Of a stretch of DNA of 64,000 nucleotides, positions 1 to 11,077 are shown one piece after another. The translations under genes and the position numbers were made by a program. This DNA comes from Neodiprion pinetum (Eukaryota > Arthropoda > Insecta > Hymenoptera > Diprionidae). The stretch covers positions 19,475,922-19,539,921 of the forward strand of contig NC_060232.1 of assembly GCF_021155775.2 (NCBI RefSeq). Reading direction: 5' to 3'. The notes under the pieces were generated by a model. That model was given only the letters and a program-made list of their open reading frames with translations, did no database searches and was not told the DNA's origin. Positions within the stretch are counted from its first letter, which is position 1. The number at the start of each line of letters is the position of its first letter.

Positions 1-86
1 TAAGTAGTTGACGGTTTCTTTATACATAAAATGGAAAAAATAGTTTGGGTATTATACATTTGCAATATTTTGAACTCTGATAATAA
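1..86. other. short AT-rich flank, nothing recognised
   Basis: AT-rich sequence between the window edge and a foldback MITE. I see no coding match to the missing N-terminus of the neighbouring transposase, so that gene appears to be cut off by the MITE rather than by the window edge. Confidence 0.5.
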
Positions 87-255
87 CACGGAGAAAAATA
101 AACCGTAGAGGTTACTTCTACGCAGTAATGGTGACTGCGTCACCGTAATAGTTACTGTTTGGGCCTGAACGATTTTTGCGTTCACTGTAACCATTACGGT
201 GACGCAGTAACCATTACTGCGCAGAAGTAACCTCTACGGTTTATTTTTCTCCGTG
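87..255. mobile_element. foldback MITE, about 169 bp
   Basis: Two arms of about 70 bp are near-perfect reverse complements. The outer end reads CACGGAGAAAAATAAACCGT on the left and its complement ACGGTTTATTTTTCTCCGTG on the right. The loop is about 30 bp. It has no coding capacity. It lies directly upstream of the jerky-like transposase fragment and probably removed or displaced its 5' end. The target duplication is not clear. Confidence 0.8.
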
Positions 256-284
256 CAGTACTCTGGGATAAATTTTGCGAATAG

Positions 285-747
285 TTGGTAAAATATTTTC
301 ACGGTTCTTTGTTTGTAAAGGCCGGCCTTGGATGGTTGGCCAAACTCAAACAGCGGCAAGGTATTCCAGAACTTTGCATTGAAGGAGAGAAATTATCCGC
401 CGATACTGAAGCCGCAAATGATTTTAAGGGAAAATTTGGAGAATACATAGCTACAAATGGATATGCTCTTGAAAATGTCTACAACGCAGACGAAACTGGG
501 TGGAATTGGCGTTCTTTACCGCGTAAAACTTTCGCTGCAGGGAATGAAAACGGTGCTCCGGGGCGAAAAATTAACAAAGAGCGAGTAACCGTTATGTTTT
601 GCTCGAACGAATTGGGACGCATAAAATCCGTGCACTAGTAATCGGTAAATACCGGAAGCCCAGGTACTTTAAAAACGTCGTATCTTTACCAGTGGTATGC
701 AAGGCTCAGAGTAGTGCGTGGATGAATCGTACCCTATTTTTCAAATG
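285..747 (+). pseudogene. jerky/Tigger-like (pogo superfamily) transposase, 5' part
   Basis: This is a decayed DNA transposase of the pogo/Tigger group, related to the host jerky proteins. The visible part covers the end of the CENP-B-type HTH region (GWLAKLKQRQGI) and the start of the DDE catalytic domain. The motif YNADETGWNWRSLP carries the first catalytic Asp. The open frame stops at 636-638, but the family match continues in another frame (LVIGKYRKPRYFKNV, then SSAWMNRTLFFK), so one small indel lies near 630. Similarity ends at 747 inside a Trp codon (AAATG). The rest of that codon and the remainder of the protein begin at 30324. The N-terminus is missing. Non-functional as it stands. 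Confidence 0.85.
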
Positions 748-847
748 TTAATCTATAATTTTTTAATTTTATTCATCTACACTGAAAAAAAAAATTCGTT
801 GAATTGATTAATATTTATTTGAATACATCCAAATGAATATTTTTTTT

Positions 848-3055
848 CCTCTGCGTATTTTTCTTCGGTTCCAAATCATTCGAAGGTGGTACTCTCCACC
901 GGGGACTAGCGCAACACAATATTAGACAAAACGCGGTCGGTAAAAGGCCTGAATCTGAGTCGGTAACCATACCAACAGGACCAAGTCGAATTTTGCATGC
1001 AAATGATGACGTCATGCGTGTAGCGACTGCATCACGACCGAACTGATTATTTTGATAGTTTTACGGTGAATATAGCAAATTCAATTTCGTGTTCCGTGAA
1101 ACACCCGTGAATATGTGACATTCTTTGAAGAATCGGACAGATTTAGATAAAAATCGACCGACACAATTTTGATGCAGCTTAAAATTTTTTCACGGGTTCT
1201 ATACCGAAAAAATTGGGATACGTATTCGAGGGTTTTTTTATTTTACATATTTCGTAACATAGAGGGGATCGAAACTTTGATAATTTGGTGCTTTTTGTCA
1301 TGGAGACTCATTTTCAAAAATTCATAACGCCGGTTCTGTTTGAGCTGAAAAGTTCGTTTTTTCAACCCGAAGCTAATAAAATGAATTTTAATACAACAAT
1401 TCTTTCATTCACAATTATTCCGAAATTTCTGTTGTTATAAATAATTGATATGATTAAATCGATTTTTAACAATTGCCTTCACCTCGTAGCGAGTTCTCAG
1501 CACAAACATCGTATTCTACGTCAAATTATCTATCAATAATACATTTTTATTTGATGGAGAAATTATTATTACTGTAGGAAAAAATTAATTTATCCAGCGC
1601 GGCACGTCACATCGGCGCGCGGGTTCCATTGCACGCCTCATTATCTTGCCTCGTGTCGTTTTCATCTGTAATATAGATGATGACTGTATATTCTCAATTG
1701 AATAATAATATTTAATAGCAAATAAGACTTTGTAAAAAATGTCACAAAAAAATCATCAAATACAAAATATTATTGTGTCAAATAAAAAATCAATTTATTG
1801 AGATTTCAATAATAAGTACGTTAATAAGTACCTCATCCTGCAGTACGTCGTAGAATATTTGGATTTATTGTTGAAAATTTGTATAATTCCAACCTCTCCT
1901 GAAGATTTGGAAGGAAAGCAATTCTCATTGTGTCAAAAAAAAACGGTTGTACAAATTTTGAAACGACAAATACTATACATATTAAAAGTGAATGTAAATA
2001 TTGTGAGACGTAACGCGGAACGAAGTGTTTATTAACTAATAATAATGTATTAAAATCTTGGTAAATCAATTTTTCATTTGCCACAAAAATATTTTTTATT
2101 TTATTATTTTTTTGTTAAATGTTTTATAAAGTCTTATATGCTAATAAAGAATATTATTCAATTAAAAATATAGAGTAATCATTTATATGACAGAGGGAAT
2201 CGATACGAGGCAAGATGATGAGGCGTGCAATGGACTCGCGCGCCGATGTGACGTGCCGCGTTGGATAAATTAATTTTTTCCTACAGTAATAATAATTTCT
2301 CCATCAAATAAAAATGCGTTATTCATAGATAATTTGACGTAGAATACGATGTTCGTCCTGAGAACTCGCTACGAGGTGAAGGCAATTGTTAAAAATCGAT
2401 TGAAACATATTAATTGTTTATAAAAGTATAAACATCGGAAAAATCGCTGATGAAAGAATTGTTGTCATAAAGTTAATTTTATTAGCTTTGAGATGAAAAA
2501 ACATACTTTGCAGCTCAAATGGAACCGGCGTGATGAATTTTTGAAAGTGAGTCTTCCAAGCCAAAAAACACTAAATTATCAAATTTTCAATCGGCTCTAT
2601 TTTACGAAATATGTGAAATAAAAAATTCTAGAATACGTATCCTTATTTTTTCGATATAGAACCCGTCAAAAAAAATTTCAGCTAAATCAATAATGTGCCG
2701 GTCACAAAGGTGTTCGGTTCTAAAAGAATGTCCCATATACATGAGAAGATATCGCGCAATATTAGTTTTACACAGCACGAAGTATTTTCAAAATGATTTC
2801 ATAAATATCACCATTCACTATTTGCAGATATTTGGAAATATGTTCGAAAAATACGATTGAAACAAAACGGGTACGAATCGTTGTGGTCTTGTTTTTTGAA
2901 GCATCGCTACGACCTTGCATGACTATTCCTCGACATATCGGAATCATTCTGAAATTGTACATCGGTTGTTACACACAACTCTACTGACAATAATGAAATA
3001 ATTTTATGTTCAAAGCTATTTTACTAGTGCAAAGGGTTTCAAAAAATAATTATAT
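848..3055. mobile_element. foldback element FB, copy 1
   Basis: Long imperfect inverted repeats. The left arm from about 1130 to 1660 is complementary to about 2205-2740; for example CTCGTAGCGAGTTCTCAG at 1484 matches CTGAGAACTCGCTACGAG. The inner edges CGAGGCAAGATGATGAGGCG and its partner flank a central part of about 540 bp that is itself partly palindromic. The outer 280-300 bp on each side are not complementary. The whole unit is homologous to 15821-17604. No transposase is visible. The short minus-strand ORF at 815-1015 recurs in copy 2, but I see no protein-level reason to call it a gene. Confidence 0.75.
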
Positions 3056-3290
3056 ACAGGGTGTCCCTAAATTGCCTCCCACGGACTAGCCAGCATGATA
3101 CCTCGTTAACATCCAACCGAGAATTTCTTTTCCGGAAGCTCGTCCGACACATAGTTTTTGAATTACAAGCGATAGCGCTAGGCCAATCAGAGTGCACCAT
3201 TTCATCTAGATTTGCCGCCACGGAAATTGCTGTTTTGTTCGTCTGGGTGAATTATTATTATTCGTTTACGAATTAAATATCGGCACCTCC
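3056..3290. repeat. possible DNA-transposon end (CAGGGTGTCCC)
   Basis: Directly after FB copy 1 the sequence begins ACAGGGTGTCCCTAAATTGC, a start typical of terminal repeats of insect mariner-like elements. No partner end was found nearby and no transposase is present, so this is only a candidate solo end. Confidence 0.3.
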
Positions 3291-4227
3291 CCTCTCTCGC
3301 TGCTGTACCGCTTCTCGGGCGCTGACCTCGGTATTGTTGCCGCGGCACACGCTGCCGGCCGCACATCCATGGGCGCACACTTGTTTGTGCAAACAGAAGC
3401 GCATCCTCAGCTTGACAATGCTACGAAACACACATCTACGAATGAAAATCAGGATAAATCACAAAATGAATCGGAAAATTTAAGATTCCACGTTATAAGA
3501 TACGCCGAATCGTCGTACCGTGATAACGGAGGCACGTAAATATCACTGTCAACGAATTGACGCGCTCGTCACATCTTCCATAATTACTCACCCAATCAAG
3601 CCGGCTCAAAATCGTCAAAATAATGCTTCCTGTTTATTTTTAGGATACTTGCAAGAAAAATTTTTCACTAGTTTTAAATTAATCTACACATCCGATTTAT
3701 TAGTAATGCGGATCCAGAGTAGCAACACATGTTGAAATTATCGAGATCATTGTTGCACAATTTGGTCGGTTTAACCGGTTGAATTAGTGGACCTGGATAA
3801 TGTGCTCTCGGTTCAACCCGTTAACCGACTGAGCCGGTTGATTTGATCAACAGATTTGGCTGGTTAATGTGATTAAGCGATTTGGCCGGTTAATCTGGTG
3901 AAAAATTATAGCTCGCTCGATCGGTTGGTACTCGATAAATTTCACCATCCAAATCCAATGAATCAGCTGTGAATAACACAGGTCTACACGAATTTTGACT
4001 TTGATAAGAGGGTATGAAATTTCGATAGATTTATCGATAGTTGGATGAAAAAAATACATATGCCCTGAAAAAGTTTGCTTTTCTATCCTGGAGAACGGTT
4101 GAAGAGTATTTTAGAAAATCCATAGTTAAAATTTTTATTTATTCATAACTCGAAACAAATATATTGATATGTAATTTATGTAATTTTCATTAACTTTTAC
4201 TATCATATCAAATTACAAAATAGTGGG
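3291..4227. other. no gene seen; GC-rich patch and GGTT/AACC-rich stretch
   Basis: A GC-rich patch (about 3290-3420) is followed by AT-rich sequence. From about 3750 to 3900 variants of TTGGCCGGTTAA recur, giving a loose imperfect repeat. I see no coding match. Confidence 0.4.
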
Positions 4228-4580
4228 AAAAAGTTTGAAAGTGAACTCTATTATTTTTTCTTTCATGTTCATAAGTACTTTTTTTCACTAAACCCCAAAT
4301 GTAGTCACCCATCATATTTTCGATTTATTGGCCCTGATAACGTTGTTCGAAGTTCATAATATCTTGATGAAAACGTTCTCCTTGTTCTTCTGAGTACGCC
4401 TTTATGTTGTTTTCAAATTTATCTGAATGAGCATGCAGCATATGTACTTTTAGAAACATTCTGCAACCCATGGTTATAAAGTTTTTTAACATATTTTCAA
4501 CAAGATCTTGGTCATTTTCATCTTTGTTATTCCCTAAAAATCCAGAGATTACTGCTTTAAAACTATTCCAACCTTTTTTT
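4228..4580 (-). pseudogene. fragment of a multicopy arthropod ORF family with a GERFHQDI motif
   Basis: Minus-strand translation from about 4574 gives WNSFKAVISGFLGNNKDEN, then GCRMFLKVHMLHAHSDKF and EEQGERFHQDIMNFEQRYQG. An in-frame stop follows at about 4330, after which the frame continues with NMMGDYIWGL. This pattern matches, from memory, a protein family found in many copies in arthropod genomes and ending near an HQDI...RYQG...MMGDY signature. Its function is unknown to me and it probably belongs to mobile elements. One stop codon and missing ends make this a relic. Confidence 0.5.
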
Positions 4581-6543
4581 TTTTTTGGCCGTATTTTTAA
4601 ATGTACCAGAACTATTTAATATTTCTACGATAACTGAAAAGAAACTACTACAAAAGCAAACTTTATATGGAATATGGGTACTTTTCCTTTATTTTGGAGC
4701 ATAATGAGAAGAAAAATCATAAAATAAATTTTAGGAAACGGGCGACAAATTTTTATGTAGAGTTGTGTAATCATTAACCGACCACTCCGGTAATAACTTA
4801 TTATCGGAAAATGATAATTTATTGATATTCTTGTATCAAAACCGGGATATTCTGGCGAAAAATACGAATAAAGGCGAATACTTTAACGTTGACCATAGAC
4901 ATAAACTTATTGGAACGTTTCGTAGTCATTTTTACCTCTTATACATTCAAAATTCTACATTGATTATTATTTCATTGTACCTGGAATTATAATTTACTTC
5001 AACGAACCTTCGGAAGCGAATTTGGAATTCGGAATTCTAAATTCTGACTTTATGCAATCAAGCATGCGTTACACGTAAGGTACATCCCTAACAATCAGCG
5101 TAGAAAGAAGATTCCTTTAACGGTACGATAATACAATAATGACAACAGACAAGCAAATATTCAACAACTTCAGGCCGCTTGAGCGTATTCAAAGTACATA
5201 ACTCGTTCCATCTTTGTGCAAGAATTATCCTACCTATTAGTGACTACGCGAACGACCAGACGTAGACTTATACGGAGGGAGAAGTAACTTGTCGGATTAA
5301 CGTGTCAATAGTCTATGAATTATTTGATAGTTCACTTGAATAAATGAGAATTACTTGAATCCATGAGAATTACTTGAATTCATGGGAGTCACCTGAACCA
5401 ACAGAGAATCACCTGAATTAATGAAAATTAACGGAATTAACGGAGACTTAATAGTCGATTTCTGGAACTGATCGGGATTAACAGAGAATTAAATTCAACT
5501 AATTTCAATTTGTGCTGGAATGATCTTTTCAGCGTGCAATAATTGTGCCCGTTTATTCACGAGCTCTTTTTTCGAAATTTCCAGAGACGCGAAAAATCTC
5601 GGGTCTCCCCATGTCTCTATCGTAGTAATCATAGTAACTACTATGATAAGAATATTAATAGTAACTGCATATCGTAGTACGGAATGTATCATTGACGTGA
5701 ATTGGGGTAAGTTATCGAGAATTCTTGCGAAAAAAACTAATTCAATCGAATTGAATGAATTGATTTGAACTAACAGAAGAAACAAAAAGGAATCAATTGA
5801 AATTATTCAGATATTCACTAGAATCAAAGTGTATTATCGAGAATTGATGGTAAAAGTACTGAATTAATTGAATTAAAAGAATTCACTTGAATAAAGTTAA
5901 ATTTAGTTGAATTAATCTGAAATAACAGAATTATGTTGCATCAAATGAATTATTCTGATTTATTTCAATCTGCGGAATTAATGTGGCAATCAAATGTTAA
6001 GTTATTTCCCCCTCGACTTATACCTTGCCTGAGCTTATTCGTGGATTGTTGACTGTCGATAAAAGATCTTATGAAATCACCGTATCGATACGAACGACAA
6101 ATCAGTTAAACTTCGGGTGACGATTGATTTCTTATTTAGATGCAATGATTAAGTATGCGAGGATTACGTACGTATAGCAGGTATTCCGTATACCCACCAA
6201 ATTACAGACTCTACGAGCCTGACCATTTTACATTTCATCAGTTGAATTGATGTGACAATCGTCACATGAAAGAAAGGCTGATTTTCATTCAATAATTTAT
6301 CAGCCCAATTCAACTGTCCTTTGTTAATTTTTCAAGCTAGTTCGTGAACGTGAACTTTCGTATCGTAAGAAAAATTCATACAAACTCAGTGATGTGAAAT
6401 TATTATTCCAACGATTTTGTATAGTATTTATCTGTTTTTTGTTTTTCGTTTTTCTCACGGTGGTTTTATCAAATCTAAATAATTTTATCCTAAGCACGAT
6501 AGAATGTCGTTGGTCCGGCCCTTGATTAGCCGAGGCTCCGGGG
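4581..6543. other. no gene seen; degenerate GAATTA-type repeats
   Basis: AT-rich intergenic sequence. From 5335 to 5500, and again loosely at 5740-5960, degenerate copies of a short unit (GAATTACTTGAATcCATGA and variants, AATTAACGG) alternate, suggesting an old decaying minisatellite. The complementary ORFs at 5495-5785 come from this biased sequence and are not supported. Confidence 0.4.
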
Positions 6544-6695
6544 TATAAATAATGCCATAAAATAAGGCACCGAACTCGTTAGATCGGTCCGCATCAGTCG
6601 AGTAGTCCAGTCGGAACGTACATGACGTCATTCGACAAGGAACTAAGGCTCGGCAATTCTTTGACTGGTTAATTAGATGCCAAGTAACAAGATCT
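6544..6695 (+). promoter_or_regulatory. candidate Pol II promoter and first exon
   Basis: TATAAATA at 6544 and CATAAAAT at 6556 lie upstream of an insect initiator-like TCAGT at 6594. A CRE-type TGACGTCA (6623-6630) follows. A short ORF (M-T-S-F-D..., 16 codons) starts at 6622, and a strong donor GATCT/GTAAGT ends the putative exon at 6695. Further possible splice sites are an acceptor before 7145 with a donor at 7174, and an acceptor before 8042 with a donor at 8626. No long reading frame joins these exons, so a non-coding transcript or chance motifs are equally possible. The TATA-to-initiator spacing is longer than usual. Confidence 0.3.
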
Positions 6696-8912
6696 GTAAG
6701 TTTGCCCTAAAAAATGATTCCAGAAATGCCGACAATATTTTCTAGATATTTCAAAATTGCGTAATTCAGCGTGGTTTTTTTTTTGCTCATTTTAGAGGAA
6801 AACGGTTCCCACAAAAGTTGTCCATCGTATTGCCCTCAAATTAGACATATACGAAAATCACAAATCATTGTTAGCTTACTTGTGAATTGCCGCTAGGCAC
6901 AGACATCGAGCGTGTTGTTTAATTGCTGTCATAAATTCAGTGAATTTTCAATGCCATGTTCTGAAACTCATCCGACGTGTAGAACAATCTTTTCTTGATA
7001 TTCTAGTTCTGATTCGATGTTTTAATGTAGGTAGCAACGAGAAAATAAGAATGGTATAAGGAGCGTTTGTTCTTTACAATCTAGTTTGTTATTGCATATT
7101 TGTTAAACGCTTTTTTTTTAATTCCAGCTTATTTTTTATTCCAGAACGTAACGCAGTACGCAAATCATTACGTGTAAGTGCACGTTCAACCCACTCGTTC
7201 GACTATACCCTTATCTTGCGGTCATGCCAATAAAATACTGAAAAATGACAGTTACCAATTTTTTTTACTACTGACACACCATTGCGAAAAATCGAAAAAA
7301 ATTACGGAAGATCACATCACAGCAAATATTTATACGGTAAAAAGAAGAAACTGATGCCTTTCTAAAATCCATCGGAAACCAGCGATCTGAATGTTCAAAA
7401 ATTTTTAGAAGGTGGAATTTCTTAAAGGAAAATCCAAATGAAATTCTCGATATGTACACACGGCTGCTGGGTCTGTGTTTTTATTTCAAATCTTCTGAGT
7501 AGCAATATCGGAGTCATCGTGAAAAAACTGAAAATCACGTTTTATGCGCTGATTTCGAGCCAAATGGAGCTGGCAGGCTAAAATTTGGTAAGGGTCAGTC
7601 ACTTACCACACTGAGAGAAATTTTTAGCTCCGATTACCGTTCAGTTCTTAACTATTTTCATTCTTTACCACAATCGAAAAATATTATAGTTCTAGGTGGA
7701 AAATGAAAATTACTTTTTTAGCTGTTACCAGAAAGTCTAGTATCCCTTACTATTCTTTTTCATTACGATCACTGTTATTACATTTTCTTGTAACTGTTGT
7801 CAAAATTTAATGCTTTGTGCAACAATAAATTAACTCTAAAGCCTTTTTCAATTAAAAAAGTACAGTAAACCGAACAAATTGATTTTGCGTTGCAATTACC
7901 AAAAAAAGGATCGACAATAGCGCAAAATGATTACGTGTACCTCGTTCTTCGTAATTCCAACAATATTCAAACAGTTTTTTTTTAACGATACCTGTTTTAC
8001 TGATTTCTTCTAGTTACTATAACAAATTACATTTCTTTCAGTGCACCACAAATTCGCAGAATTCGTTTCGAGAGAGTGCACTTTCGCATGCTTAATCAAC
8101 TATGCCCCTCACAAATACATTTCCCACGCGAAAGTGTGGCCGAATAAAAAGTTTGTTAGTCCTAACAGAATATTTCAGCATTTTTTTTTTTTTTTTTTGC
8201 AATCAAATTTCATATCTCTTCACTCTTCTCAACTTGGTTGGAAGAACGAAAAGCATTTTTCGAGTTCATTAAATTATGTAGTATTGTATAAAATTCGGTA
8301 GGCATTTGTTATACTGTATTTGAAATTCACTGAACATACTGCTGAATTTACCGGACAAGTTTACAAAGGAATTCGATTACAGTCCGTTAAAATAAAAAAT
8401 CTGCTGTGGCAAAAGTAATCGGTATTTATCTCTATTAATTTCACTGTACAATTTAGAAGAAAATACTGTACGTGGCCCGTCCGTGAAATGTTTTTGACTC
8501 GTACGATGATTTCAATACGAACTGAAGGTGCGAGCCGTTTAACTCGTTCTGGCGCGTACGGAAATCTTCGTCCCAGCCCTAGAAGCACCTACTTTACGGG
8601 CATGCCTCTAAAAATACTATTGAAGGTAAGATCGTCGGCTGCCTGGCTCCACTGGTCGTCGATAAATGACCATAGACTGAAACTGTAAAAACAATTGCCA
8701 TCCCGAAACATCGGGATTCGTAAGAGTCATCCTCAGGTAAAAGAGAAACTTGATTCTGTGTCAGAGTCACATAATGATTATTTTTTAGGTGTTGAATTCT
8801 CGTCCGCCGATGACGTGATGTACAAAAAACGGGCTATTGCTTCTCTCCGAAACAGCTACTATTGTGTTATTGTAGTTCAAGAACTGAGAAAAAAATTTAA
8901 AAAAACCTATTA
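6696..8912. other. no gene recognised
   Basis: AT-rich sequence with scattered splice-like sites (see the candidate promoter at 6544). ORFs of 60-86 codons here (8041-8301, 8488-8688, 8695-8913) have no recognisable motif. Confidence 0.4.
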
Positions 8913-10304
8913 GGGCTATTCCGCGTCAACCGGATCAGTCATCTCTCAGATATTTTTTTAATTTGGCATGTGGATTGTGTAGGGGGAGTTAGATTTTTGT
9001 GCCAAAGCGCGAATCTCATAATGCAAAATTCGATTTTTTAATAACAATAACAAATTAGACTCCCATTTTTTTCAAAAATTCATAACTTTGGCAAAAAATT
9101 AGATACAATATATTTTTTTTTTCAAATTACGCGGAAAGATCCATAGAATTTAAAAAAAAATACGAAGTGGTAAAAAAAAGTTGTTATCAATTGTTTATTT
9201 AACAATTAATTTTTCAAAGATTTTTAAAACAGTGACTGACACCATCAAAAAATTTTTTTAAAATTCTGACATGTTCCTTGAACCTTACTACAACCTGTGA
9301 ATTAATTCCAGAGGGGTGTTTTTCTTCGTTTTCGAGTAAAAAATCATTAAAGGTGTCGATGCGCATGAAATTGCGGCGCGCCGAGTCTCTACGTAATGGC
9401 GGGCGGCCGGTTGCCGTCCACCGCTACCCCGCGGTGGCGTCGCAGCGTTATTTTAGAGTCATTTTCACGATGTAGGACATGATTGAAGAATCTGAAAAAA
9501 ATACTGTACCTTCACAAGGCCTGCTCAAAGCGATAAGTGAAGTTTCAAGAATGTGTTTTTATTTTAAAATAAGTAGCAAGTTATGTAATTATTATCATTT
9601 ATGTGCCCTCTCATGGTGTGTAACCGTTATTTTGAATCTCTGTAATAAAAAAACGGTGAAAAACACATTCCTGAAACTTCACTTATCGCTTTGAGCAGGC
9701 CTTGTGAAGGTACAGTATTTTTTTCAGATTCTTCAATCATGTCCTACATCGTGAAAATGACTAAAATAACGCTACGACGCCACCGCGGGGTAGCGGTGGA
9801 CGGCAACCGGCCGCCCGCCATTACGTAGAGACTCGGCGCGCCGCAATTTCATGCGCATCGACACCTTTAATGATTTTTTACTCGAAAACGAAGAAAAACA
9901 CCCCTCTGGAATTAATTCACAGGTTGTAGTAAGGTTCAAGGAACATGTCAGAATTTAAAAAAAATTTTTTGATGGTGTCAGTCACTGTTTTAAAAATCTT
10001 TGAAAAATTAATTGTTAAATAAACAATTGATAACAACTTTTTTTTACCACTTCGTATTTTTTTTTAAATTCTATGGATCTTTCCGCGTAATTTGAAAAAA
10101 AAAATATATTGTATCTAATTTTTTGCCAAAGTTATGAATTTTTGAAAAAAATGGGAGTCTAATTTGTTATTGTTAATAAAAAATCGAATTTTGCATTATG
10201 AGATTCGCGCTTTGGCACAAAAATCTAACTCCCCCTACACAATCCACATGCCAAATTAAAAAAATATCTGAGAGATGACTGATCCGGTTGACGCGGAATA
10301 GCCC
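8913..10304. mobile_element. 1.39 kb foldback element, near-perfect palindrome
   Basis: Arms 8913-9560 and 9658-10304 are reverse complements at roughly 99 percent by eye. I noticed single mismatches near 9437/9770 and 9550/9670 and a 2-bp indel near 9458. The loop is about 97 bp. The terminus is GGGCTATTCCGCGTCAACCG. ATTA occurs on both outer flanks (8909-8912, 10305-10308), a possible target duplication. A GC-rich block at about 9370-9460 is mirrored at 9770-9845. No coding sequence. The high arm identity indicates a young insertion or gene conversion between arms. A transcript across it would form a stem of about 647 bp. Confidence 0.85.
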
Positions 10305-11019
10305 ATTACCGTTTCACAAATTCTATCTTTCAAGCGAATTAAGATATCATCAAACCCTCAGATATTCATTTTTCATGTGCGTCATGAAATCAAGATCCCT
10401 GGGAAATAATGACCGGCCACGGTGTTTCGATTTTTCACCGAAAAGATCATTTTCGTGGTCGTACCGAGCTGTGCTTTTTCATACATAATTTCGCATGAAA
10501 AACGGGTGCCGCAGTAAAAGCGAACAAAAAAAATAAAAAATTTCAAAATTTCTGTTGGATGACTTACAATTAATTTTTAATTTTCATTAAAAATATCGTC
10601 AAAGTAGTACCCCACAGTCGGAAAGAGAAACATCACGAAATTTTTGGCAGATTATTCATAATTCATTTACTTAACACGTATTTTTCATCGGACAACGCGT
10701 TAGGAATTTATATTAGATAACCCACGAAAACCTTCATAACATTTTTTTCAACTGCAGAGTACGTCTTTGATGATAAATTATGAATGGGAAAAGAAACGTA
10801 ACTCGATGTGACAATCAAACACGATATTCGATGAACAAATCTCATTTTTTTCCCACTCCTAATCACGGAAAAACGCTGCACCTTAATTCTGGAAACGTAA
10901 GTTCTATTAAGTTCGATGAATCGATGATATTACAGTTACGAAATGAAAAACATCGGATGGCACTCTCGTTCGTCTTCGTTACTGATGATGACCAATCGGT
11001 CTTTGCAAAATTATTTTGT
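10305..11019. other. no gene recognised
   Basis: AT-rich sequence between the palindrome and the mariner element. ORFs at 10288-10488, 10780-11070 and 10863-11081 show no family motif. Part may be the 3' non-coding end of the mariner element. Confidence 0.35.
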
Positions 11020-11062
11020 GGCACTGAAAAGTGCCGTTTTGTATTTGGCTCTAAAAAGTGCC
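11000..11062 (-). promoter_or_regulatory. two histone-type 3'-end stem-loops behind a transposase
   Basis: On the minus strand, 15 nt after the transposase stop, comes CGGCACTTTTTAGAGCC (11047-11062). A second follows, GGCACTTTTCAGTGCC (11020-11035): a perfect 6-bp stem with the TTTC loop, followed by ACAAAA. About 14 nt further lies CAAAGA (11000-11005), like the purine-rich U7 snRNA target downstream of replication-dependent histone stem-loops. The layout matches a histone mRNA 3' end. No histone coding sequence is nearby. Confidence 0.6.
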
Positions 11063-11077
11063 GATTTTGATGACTCC

